Origin: CAWHOW01 sp050013795
GTDB taxonomy: Bacteria; Bacteroidota; Bacteroidia; Bacteroidales; CG2-30-32-10
Assembly (NCBI GenBank): GCA_050013795.1
Contig: JBEKEO010000095.1
Coordinates: 1 to 13,954, forward strand
Direction: 5' to 3'
DNA: 13,954 nt
A program made the position numbers and the translations under genes. Below, in pieces: positions 6,985-12,989 of this stretch. Below the pieces are notes generated by a model, which was given only the letters and a program-made list of their open reading frames with translations, made no database searches and had not been told where the DNA came from. Each line of letters starts with the position of its first letter. Position 1 is the stretch's first letter.

Positions 6985-7779
6985 TCACTCTGCGTAAGCA
7001 GATTTAATAATACTAATAAGCTCGTCGGCTATATGGCTGTTGGAAGCAACTATTTCCTTGCCGTAAATGTAATCTTTACCGCCTTTAAAATCGTACACCT
7101 TCCCTCCTGCTTGCTGCACAATAAAAGCTCCTGCAGCAACATCCCATGGATTCAATCCGTATTCAAAGAAACCTTCAAAACGTCCGCAAGCAACATAGGC
7201 AAGGTCAACAGCAGCAGAACCAAGACGGCGAATGCCACTGGAATTTTGAAGGAAGTAAGTAAACAATATCATGTATTTTCCCAAGGCGGAATAATCGTAA
7301 TATGGAAAACCTGTAGCAAGCAATGCATCTGTTACTTTCGGGATGGAAGAAACATGTATCTCTTTACTATTAATGTATGCCGGGTTGCCCTGCCATGCAT
7401 AAAAGCATTCATCAAGATTAACTTCATAAACAACACCTACAACCACTTTATCCTTTTTCATTAAGGCTATGCTTACAGAATAGCAAGGCACTCCATGAAT
7501 ATAATTAGTGGTACCATCAAGCGGGTCAACAATCCAATTGTAATCGTCGCTATGTTTGGTTATGGTTTTTTCTTCAACAAAATATCCTGCTTCTGGAAGA
7601 ATTTCGGATAAGCGTTCAATGATCTTCTTTTCGGAGGCCTTGTCAACATAGGTTACATAATCGTGCAAACCTTTAGATTCAATGTCATCATTTTTCACCT
7701 TACTAATCTCGCTTTTCAGGAAAGAACCAATACTTCTGGCGAGCGAGCAAACCTCTTCACATATCTTTTGATAATCCAT
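6985..7779 (-). CDS. Inositol monophosphatase-family phosphatase
   Basis: The protein has 264 residues from ATG at 7779. An in-frame TTG 12 bp earlier lies flush against the lgt stop and is a less likely start. The magnesium-dependent sugar/inositol phosphatase signatures are complete: EE at 69-70, WIVDPLDGTTNYIHG with metal ligands Asp85 and Asp88, and GLNPWDVAAGAFIVQQAGG with Asp213. Members remove phosphate from myo-inositol 1-phosphate or similar compounds (SuhB type); some act on other phosphates, so the physiological substrate remains open. It is soluble and of normal length. It follows lgt after 12 bp, indicating co-transcription. The pairing with lgt gives no obvious pathway link and may just reflect an operon of housekeeping genes. 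Confidence 0.9.
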   Translation of the reverse strand: MDYQKICEEVCSLARSIGSFLKSEISKVKNDDIESKGLHDYVTYVDKASEKKIIERLSEILPEAGYFVEEKTITKHSDDYNWIVDPLDGTTNYIHGVPCYSVSIALMKKDKVVVGVVYEVNLDECFYAWQGNPAYINSKEIHVSSIPKVTDALLATGFPYYDYSALGKYMILFTYFLQNSSGIRRLGSAAVDLAYVACGRFEGFFEYGLNPWDVAAGAFIVQQAGGKVYDFKGGKDYIYGKEIVASNSHIADELISIIKSAYAE

Positions 7780-7791
7780 ATAAAACAACAA

Positions 7792-8958
7792 TTAAGTCGT
7801 TGCAATAGGTATTTTGTTTTTCTTTCGTAATAAATAAATAAGCAGCAGTATCCCGGCAAAGAACAAGAGGGTTGAAATAATTTCTGCCTGTGTAATATTA
7901 TACCCGAAAATATGGTACTTAATATTCACTCTTATCTTTTCAATAAAGAAACGTTCAACGCCATTCATAATAAGGAAAATGGCAAATAACATTCCTGTAG
8001 TTTTGATCCTTTTTCTTATTGCCCATAAAGCTATAAACAATATAGCACACATAATGGTTTCGTAGAAAGGAGTCGGGAACACCGGCGGATTAAGCATAAA
8101 GCAATGCCTACCTACACAACCGGGAATGGCGACACCTTCGTTAATTACATTATGAGGATAATTGAAAGCCCATACCCAGTTTGGCATAAAGCTTAGCCAA
8201 TGAGGTTTTGCAAGAGTATTTACTATACCCCAGTCGCCATCGCCAGCGGTCTGGCAACCAATACGCCCAATAGCATAAGCGATCATAATGGCAGGAGCAG
8301 CCACATCGCATATTACCAGCGGAGGAATGTTGTTTTTCTTTGCATACCATATTATAGAAATAGCGGCAAAAATTAACCCTCCATAGAATGTAAGCCCGCT
8401 TAAAGAAAACAAAGAACCAAGAGGGTCACTGATAAAGCTGTCAATATTTTCAAGACAATCGAAAACCTTAGCGCCTATAACACCAAACAAAGCACCAAGC
8501 ATAATGATATTGCCCGTTAGCTCATACGGATGCAAATCAATTTCTTCCCATTTAGGAGTTTCAAGCTTATGTTTATTCTTTTCCCAATACCGAAAATATG
8601 CAGCAATGGCAGCGCCAATTATTCCTCCAATAATGTTTCCTACGGAAGAAAAGACAAATGTTTGCGGGTTCTCGACAAAACTGCTGTAATGAATTATCAT
8701 TCCCAATAACTTATACCCTATAATAAACCCGACAATTGCAATAATTACCAATTCCTGTGCAGTTGCAGGCTTTCCAACCAATACTTTTCGTTTTTGTATT
8801 GAAAGGATTGCATTACTTTCTTTCCGTTTCAATTCCCTCATAACTAACCATGCTGCTACTATAAAAGCAATAGCCATAAAAAAACCAAAACTCTGAATCG
8901 GCAAAGGAATATTTACACCAAAAATATCTTTTATCAGGTCTGAAATAGTTGGATACAT
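7792..8958 (-). CDS. lgt: Prolipoprotein diacylglyceryl transferase
   Basis: A polytopic inner-membrane protein of 388 residues. It moves diacylglycerol from phosphatidylglycerol to the lipobox cysteine of prelipoproteins, the first step of lipoprotein maturation. Visible signatures are the N-terminal PLPIQSFGFFMAIAF helix, FYGGLIF (191-197), the Lgt hallmark GRIGCQTAGDGDWG (231-244) with its conserved Arg, and FPTPFYE followed by MNGVERFFIEKIRVN. It is longer than the roughly 290 residues of E. coli Lgt, with extra material around residues 45-70 and 125-145 and in a loop around 248-290, a pattern I associate with Bacteroidota forms. The first residue of the HGGL motif of E. coli (His103) is Tyr here. 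It lies between an unknown acidic protein (71-bp gap) and the phosphatase. Confidence 0.93.
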   Translation of the reverse strand: MYPTISDLIKDIFGVNIPLPIQSFGFFMAIAFIVAAWLVMRELKRKESNAILSIQKRKVLVGKPATAQELVIIAIVGFIIGYKLLGMIIHYSSFVENPQTFVFSSVGNIIGGIIGAAIAAYFRYWEKNKHKLETPKWEEIDLHPYELTGNIIMLGALFGVIGAKVFDCLENIDSFISDPLGSLFSLSGLTFYGGLIFAAISIIWYAKKNNIPPLVICDVAAPAIMIAYAIGRIGCQTAGDGDWGIVNTLAKPHWLSFMPNWVWAFNYPHNVINEGVAIPGCVGRHCFMLNPPVFPTPFYETIMCAILFIALWAIRKRIKTTGMLFAIFLIMNGVERFFIEKIRVNIKYHIFGYNITQAEIISTLLFFAGILLLIYLLRKKNKIPIATT

Positions 8959-9029
8959 TATTATTTACACTTTAGAAACATTTATATTTCAATAATGAAA
9001 TGAACTTCTTCGTTCAATATTTATAAAAA

Positions 9030-9482
9030 TCACGGCCAAAGAGGTTTCTCTTCATCGTTATAATCAACGCCCCAGTTAACAGAAACGACTTCTCCTTCAT
9101 TAAAATAAATATCGATAACAGCGTCATTAATACTAATTCTTCTTTCGCCCCATGCTTCATCTTCAGTTTCAAAATCTTTATAACCCTTCTGTGAGAAAAG
9201 TTCTTTTATATCAGCCTCTTTGAGTTCAGATACGGCCTTGCCCAGCAATGCAGCATCAATATTTTCTGTTTCAAGGCAAGTACACCTTTTTTCATCAGAG
9301 TAATCAAAGAATACGGTTATTCCATGACCCCAGTAGTACCATATCTCTGTTTTATTATCAGCATCCTCGTCAATTTCTGTTTCATCGGGATTGCCCAGAA
9401 TCTTTTTAACTTCATCCATTGTAAAGCCAAACTTTAGTTCGTTCAGACCTTCTTTAATTTTTATTTCTATTTTGTTTTCCAT
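9030..9482 (-). CDS. Uncharacterised acidic protein, BamE-like motif
   Basis: I do not recognise this protein. It has 150 residues, is strongly acidic, and has no signal peptide or membrane segment, so it is probably cytoplasmic. The N-terminal part (LKFGFTMDEVKKILGNPDETE) has the 'G-[MF]-T-x-x-E-V-xx-ILG-x-P' form seen in SmpA/BamE-type folds and in several small immunity-like or unknown families. It is followed by beta strands (IWYYWGHGITVFFDYS) and a second similar alpha-beta passage (DAVIDIYFNEGEVVSVNWGVDY), so the protein may be two related halves. The many Trp, Tyr and Asp residues are notable. It starts 13 bp after the SDR stop, with lgt 71 bp downstream, so it probably belongs to the same leftward unit. 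It is a real gene by length, frame and position; function is unknown. Confidence 0.7.
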   Translation of the reverse strand: MENKIEIKIKEGLNELKFGFTMDEVKKILGNPDETEIDEDADNKTEIWYYWGHGITVFFDYSDEKRCTCLETENIDAALLGKAVSELKEADIKELFSQKGYKDFETEDEAWGERRISINDAVIDIYFNEGEVVSVNWGVDYNDEEKPLWP

Positions 9483-9495
9483 TGGTTTAATTAAT

Positions 9496-10302
9496 TTATT
9501 TGAAAGGTGAGTCTGGTTCTTTTGCCATATGGTTGTATACCATTTTATCCATAAACTTTGGGAAAAACTTATTGAGCAACACTATTAGTTTTCCCTGTGT
9601 TGTGAGGACAATTCTATGTTTACGTTTTTCAATAGCATCAATAATGTATTTTGCAACAGTTTCAGAAGTCATTAATTTTTCTTCATCAAGCGGAGATTCT
9701 CCTTGCATACTGCCATCTTTTGCCAATGCTGTATTGCGAATATTTGATGCAGTAAAGCCAGGACAGGCAATAAGCACATGTAATCCTTTCTTCATGTTCT
9801 CAATCCTTAATGTTTCAAGAAAACCCTGCATGGCAAACTTTGAAGCGGAATACCCTGTTCTTCCCGGAAGTCCTTTATAGCCGGCAACAGAAGAAACACC
9901 AACCACACTTCCTTTGTTCTTCAATAAATAAGGCAAAGCATACTTCGTACAATAAACTGTTCCCCAGAAATTAGTATCCATCAGCTGTTTTATAACTTTT
10001 AAATTCACATCCTCAAAAATGGCGCGCATGGAAATGCCGGCATTATTAATAAGAATATCAATTGAACCAAATTTTTTTATGGTTTCGGCAATAAGTTTTT
10101 TACAATCTTCTTCTATACTAACATCAGTTTGTACAGCTAAAACATCATAATTCTTCTTTCTCAACGCCTGTTCAAGTTGACTCAATTTATCAGGATTCCT
10201 TGCAGCTATTACCACCTTTGCCTCTTGTCTGCCAAGCATCTCGCTTAGTGATTTTCCTATTCCTGAACTTGCACCTGTTATAATTACAACTTTATCTTTC
10301 AT
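9496..10302 (-). CDS. Short-chain dehydrogenase/reductase (SDR)
   Basis: The protein has 268 residues from ATG at 10302; the TTG just before it is not needed as a start. This is a classical SDR: TGASSGIG at 9-16 (cofactor glycines), Asp60 and NNAG at 86-89, catalytic Asn111, Ser138, Tyr151 and Lys155 (YSASK). The Arg-rich segment after the second strand (IAARNPDKL) favours NADP(H). The long C-terminus (HRIVLTTQGKLIVLLNKFFPKFMDKMVY) is an amphipathic, partly hydrophobic tail typical of the DHRS7-like/YqjQ-like branch and may touch the membrane. The substrate is unknown, plausibly a lipid or ketone. It is the first gene of a leftward cluster with the unknown acidic protein, lgt and the phosphatase, and has a recognisable -7 box upstream. 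Confidence 0.88.
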   Translation of the reverse strand: MKDKVVIITGASSGIGKSLSEMLGRQEAKVVIAARNPDKLSQLEQALRKKNYDVLAVQTDVSIEEDCKKLIAETIKKFGSIDILINNAGISMRAIFEDVNLKVIKQLMDTNFWGTVYCTKYALPYLLKNKGSVVGVSSVAGYKGLPGRTGYSASKFAMQGFLETLRIENMKKGLHVLIACPGFTASNIRNTALAKDGSMQGESPLDEEKLMTSETVAKYIIDAIEKRKHRIVLTTQGKLIVLLNKFFPKFMDKMVYNHMAKEPDSPFK

Positions 10303-10380
10303 CAATATAAATTTTCAACGCAATAATAAGCTTAAAATTTGGATTATTGAAATAATGTAAACGTTTTCTTACAGATTTTG

Positions 10381-10388
10381 CAAATATA
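10381..10388 (-). promoter_or_regulatory. -7 promoter box for the SDR gene
   Basis: On the minus strand this reads TATATTTG, an exact TAnnTTTG. The transcript would start near 10374 and leave a leader of about 70 bases before the ATG at 10302. No good TTTG -33 box is seen at the usual distance. Confidence 0.5.
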
Positions 10389-10478
10389 GATATTACTTAA
10401 AAATCATTTGTTAAGCGTTTAAATAGTATACATAATAAACTGTTTATTACATTCTTACTTTTGGGAGGCTAAATTATT

Positions 10479-10509
10479 TTTGGAATTTCAAATAATGCCT
10501 CTATCTTTG
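10479..10509 (+). promoter_or_regulatory. Bacteroidota-type promoter of tRNA-Lys
   Basis: TTTG (10479-10482), then exactly 19 bases, then TATCTTTG (10502-10509), an exact TTTG-N19-TAnnTTTG. Transcription would begin around 10516, about 13 bases before the tRNA. The perfect match fits a strongly expressed RNA gene. Confidence 0.85.
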
Positions 10510-10528
10510 CACCCTCTAAAAAGTTGAT

Positions 10529-10601
10529 GATTTGGTAGCTCAGCAGGTAGAGCACATCCCTTTTAAGGATGGGGTCCTGGGTTCGAATCCCAGCCAGATC
10601 A
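10529..10601 (+). tRNA. tRNA-Lys (anticodon UUU)
   Basis: A 73-nt cloverleaf. The acceptor stem is GATTTGG with CCAGATC (one T-G wobble), the D arm is GCTC/GAGC around AGCAGGTA, and the anticodon stem is CATCC/GGATG with loop CTTTTAA, placing TTT at 34-36. A 5-nt variable region follows, then T arm CTGGG/CCCAG with loop TTCGAAT and discriminator A. The 3' CCA is not encoded and must be added. It has its own promoter upstream and a strong terminator 44 bp downstream, so it is probably a single-gene unit. No att-like duplication of its 3' end is seen within the window. Confidence 0.97.
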
Positions 10602-10644
10602 CTCTAAGAATGCATATCTTTTAGAAGTTTAAAAAAATAAAGAG

Positions 10645-10688
10645 ATAAGAAAAGAAGGCTGCAATATTAAGCAGCCTTCTTTTCTTAT
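10645..10688. terminator. Bidirectional terminator between tRNA-Lys and yfcE-like gene
   Basis: Perfect 18-bp stem (10645-10662 with 10671-10688) around an 8-base loop. The core GAAGGCTGC/GCAGCCTTC is flanked by A-rich and T-rich ends (CTTTTCTTAT), giving a T-rich 3' side in both directions. It lies between the end of the tRNA and the stop of the convergent phosphoesterase gene, and serves both. Confidence 0.9.
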
Positions 10689-10712
10689 TATAATGCATGA
10701 TCATAATGTTAT

Positions 10713-11204
10713 TCATCTTTTAATCTCAAGTATTTCAAGGTCCTTTATATCGCTACCATTTATTGTAAATCTTATTGCAGTGATAACATGATGTAGTCCA
10801 TACTTTCCAGCAGCACCTGGATTGATATGAAGCAAATTCAATTTTTTATCGTAAATAACCTTAAGGATGTGAGAGTGTCCGCAAATAAATAGTTTTGGCG
10901 GATTGACTTTTATTCTGTCTTTTACTTCGGAGCTATATCTTCCGGGGTATCCTCCAATATGAGTAATCCATGTATCCACACTTTCACATTGAAACCTTAA
11001 CTCTTTAGGATAAACTGTCCTCACATCTTGACCGTCTATATTACCATATACTCCCTTAAATGGTTTTATTTCAGAAAGTTCATTTGCAATTGAAACAGAA
11101 CCCATATCGCCTGCATGCCATATTTCATCGGTTTTGCCAAGAAATTCTATAATGCGTGGATGAAGATAGTTATGTGTATCCGACAAAAGTCCTATGCGAA
11201 TCAT
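10713..11204 (-). CDS. YfcE/MJ0936-family metallophosphoesterase
   Basis: The protein has 163 residues, normal for this short calcineurin-like family. The five metal-binding motifs are complete and in order: SDTHN (Asp9, His11), HAGDMG (Asp33), YGNIDG (Asn55), THIGG (His82) and CGHSHILKV (His110, His112), ending with LLHINPGAAG. These proteins are manganese-type phosphodiesterases or phosphatases active on small phosphodiester substrates in vitro; the natural substrate is usually unknown. It is cytoplasmic. The gene is flanked by terminators on both sides, so it is transcribed alone; the region 11205-11240 between its ATG and the upstream terminator is short, and no clear promoter is seen in it. 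Confidence 0.92.
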   Translation of the reverse strand: MIRIGLLSDTHNYLHPRIIEFLGKTDEIWHAGDMGSVSIANELSEIKPFKGVYGNIDGQDVRTVYPKELRFQCESVDTWITHIGGYPGRYSSEVKDRIKVNPPKLFICGHSHILKVIYDKKLNLLHINPGAAGKYGLHHVITAIRFTINGSDIKDLEILEIKR

Positions 11205-11240
11205 AATGAAAAACTATTTTTTTAATATATTAATTGAAAT

Positions 11241-11272
11241 AAAAAAGAGGAACAATATTGTTCCTCTTTTTT
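11241..11272. terminator. Perfect 32-bp palindrome, terminator of the T9SS-protein gene
   Basis: Sixteen-base arms meet with no spacer: 11241-11256 (AAAAAAGAGGAACAAT) and 11257-11272 are exact reverse complements. As RNA it folds to a GAGGAACA/TGTTCCTC stem with A and T tracts at its ends, a classic rho-independent terminator that works in either direction. It lies 18 bp after the stop of the secreted-protein gene. Confidence 0.9.
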
Positions 11273-11290
11273 ATTAAAAAAAATATTTTT

Positions 11291-12313
11291 TTATCTTACA
11301 ACTTGTAAGGATTTTGTAGTAATTCCATTTTTGCATTTAATTCTTACAAAATAAACACCGGAATTAAAATCAGATGTATTTATTTTAGTATAATTTGCTC
11401 CAACTTTATTATTATAAACAGTTTGTCCAATTGCATTAACAATTTGAATATTTTCCATGTTATTGCTTGAAAAAATATTTACTTCACTATTTGATGGATT
11501 AGGATACAAATTTATTACATCATTAGGTGTATAATTTTCAACACCAACAGCAGTTACGCAAATAACTGGGAAAATGGCTGGATCAACATATAAACCAAAT
11601 CCATTGGTAGTACTTGAATAATCACGCCAAGTGCTGTATTTAAAAGTACCGGCAGTATCAAGTGTAGCACAGCTATTAGGCGCACCTGTTCCTTCATCCC
11701 ATATTCCAACTACGCAAGTTGAATGAACCCAAGTGGGAAGGTTTATTGCTACCGCAAATTTACTTGCAGCGGAAACCGGAGTTGAAAAATGGTAATCATT
11801 GCTAAAATTAAATCCAAAGTTTGTAGTATCAATATTTGCCAATGTTATTACTGCACTGGTTCCTAAAGCTGTTCCCGTGGGTAAGCCATCTGTTCCGTTA
11901 GCGTGGCCACCTGTTATAGCATATATTGAAGCAGAGGTATTACCAGTTCCACTAATTGTTGCATATGAATAAAATACAATAACATCTGATACTGTACCAG
12001 TAGCTACGCCTTTATAATTTTCTGCTATAGCCGTAAATCCATAATAATTATTTCCAGTTACAAAACCGCTGTCAGGAGTTGTACAGGTTTTACAAGTATA
12101 AAAGCATGTAATACTGTCCAAACAACTTCCAGTTGTAAAAGAAACTGGCAATGTAGTATCACAAACTGTTGTTTTAACACCATTATTCAATTTCATTAAT
12201 GCAGTTTGTGCAGAAATTGCTTTAGCTTTTGTAAAATGCATTGAATTAATTTGGCTAAAAGCCATACTTACTGTAAGCATTAGAACAGCTACTAAAAATG
12301 TAATTTTTTTCAT
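11291..12313 (-). CDS. Secreted protein with T9SS type A sorting domain
   Basis: The protein has 340 residues. A Sec signal peptide (MKKITFLVAVLMLTVSMAFS, cut near 20) is followed by a short cysteine-rich stretch (Cys 51, 64, 70, 74 and 77) and a beta-rich passenger at about 81-255, rich in Gly, Thr and Asn (SGFVTGNNYYGF, GLPTGTALGTS). The C-terminal T9SS type A signal covers about 259-340: VINLYPNPSNSEVNIFS, QIVNAIGQTVYN, FNSGVYFVRI and a basic end, SLQVVR. The protein should cross the outer membrane by the type IX system and be released or anchored on the surface after cleavage of this domain. The passenger resembles a beta-sandwich module that recurs in Bacteroidota surface proteins; I can assign no enzyme motif. 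It is a single-gene unit with its own promoter box and terminator. Confidence 0.88.
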   Translation of the reverse strand: MKKITFLVAVLMLTVSMAFSQINSMHFTKAKAISAQTALMKLNNGVKTTVCDTTLPVSFTTGSCLDSITCFYTCKTCTTPDSGFVTGNNYYGFTAIAENYKGVATGTVSDVIVFYSYATISGTGNTSASIYAITGGHANGTDGLPTGTALGTSAVITLANIDTTNFGFNFSNDYHFSTPVSAASKFAVAINLPTWVHSTCVVGIWDEGTGAPNSCATLDTAGTFKYSTWRDYSSTTNGFGLYVDPAIFPVICVTAVGVENYTPNDVINLYPNPSNSEVNIFSSNNMENIQIVNAIGQTVYNNKVGANYTKINTSDFNSGVYFVRIKCKNGITTKSLQVVR

Positions 12314-12357
12314 AATTTTTTTTTAAGTTTTAGTTAATAATGTGTTTTTTATTGCTG

Positions 12358-12365
12358 CAAATATA
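12358..12365 (-). promoter_or_regulatory. -7 promoter box for the T9SS-protein gene
   Basis: On the minus strand this reads TATATTTG, an exact TAnnTTTG match, about 45 bp before the ATG at 12313. A TTTG lies only 14 bases further upstream (12383-12380), shorter than the usual 19, so the -33 box is uncertain. Confidence 0.55.
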
Positions 12366-12463
12366 TATTTTTTTTAATACAAAAATGAAATATTATTCTT
12401 TTAATTTTTGCCAGAATATATAAAGTATTAAGTTAAACAAGGACTAAATTTTATATAAAAACG

Positions 12464-12931
12464 TTTTCAGTGTATGACGAAGGTGTTTCACTGTGCCGCT
12501 TAACGGTTAAATTGTGAGTTGTATCGCTTTCGCTTTGCTACGTTACGGTTTCGCTTTGTTACTTTGCAGTGTCGGTTTGCGATTTAACGAAAGCGTTAAA
12601 TGACGTTGCGACGTCGTTATGCTACGTAACGATTTCGTTACGCGACGAAGCGACGTCATTGTGTAACACAACGCAAGTGTAAAATCATTTTTTGCAAGCC
12701 TGTGTTTGCTTAACGAAAGCGTTTCTTCACAAAATGAGAGCGTTTTATCATGAAATTAAAGATTTTGGTTAATTACTGATGCTTTTTCATTGCAAAGTGA
12801 AAGCGCTACGTTGCTTAACGATGTCGGTTTATCACTTAACGTAAGTGTTATGTTACATAACTTAAACGCTTCATCACGTAAGGACGTCGCAACGTCACAC
12901 AACTTAAGCGTAAAATCATTTCACGTTAACA
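12464..12931. repeat. Degenerate 21-bp-periodic array, about 22 units
   Basis: From 12596 to 12931 sixteen consecutive 21-base units can be stacked without any gap. The same register covers 12486-12548, with one length slip (about 5 bases) between 12549 and 12595. By hand count over the 16 units, the best columns are position 5 purine 14/16, 6 T 14/16, 7 pyrimidine 13/16, 8 A 13/16, 12 A 13/16 and 15 G 13/16. The unit is arms TAACG and CGTTA separated alternately by AAAG and by a 7-base spacer containing GT-AC. Examples are TTAACGAAAGCGTT at 12584-12597 and 12710-12723, and TAAAATCATTT at 12680 and 12911, exactly eleven units apart. Stop codons interrupt every frame, and CG dinucleotides are far commoner than in the flanks. 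The array lies in the 676-bp gap upstream of the T9SS-protein gene. Confidence 0.85.
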
Positions 12932-12989
12932 CAAAATAGAAAAATGCAAGGTTTTTGCTTTATTTAGTGTTATTTCTAAAAAGAGGTCG

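Noticed and set aside
7033..7464. Rightward open frame opposite the phosphatase gene
   Set aside because: The opposite strand encodes complete inositol-monophosphatase motifs; this frame resembles no protein.
7780..7791. TTG start for the phosphatase, adding four residues
   Set aside because: An ATG lies 12 bp downstream at the usual distance, and the extra residues match nothing in the family.
8959..9029. Short inverted repeats (TTTCA/TGAAA, GAAC/GTTC) before lgt as a riboswitch or attenuator
   Set aside because: Stems of 4-5 bp in AT-rich DNA are expected by chance, and no conserved riboswitch core is visible.
10529..10601. tRNA-Lys as an integration site for a mobile element
   Set aside because: No integrase gene and no second copy of the tRNA 3' end is visible on either side in the window.
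12596..12931. Remnant of a heptad-repeat (coiled-coil) protein gene
   Set aside because: One frame gives partly regular 7-residue units (such as LLNESVS), but stops occur at several places in every frame and the units are as variable at first and second codon positions as at third. It cannot be fully excluded as a very old pseudogene.
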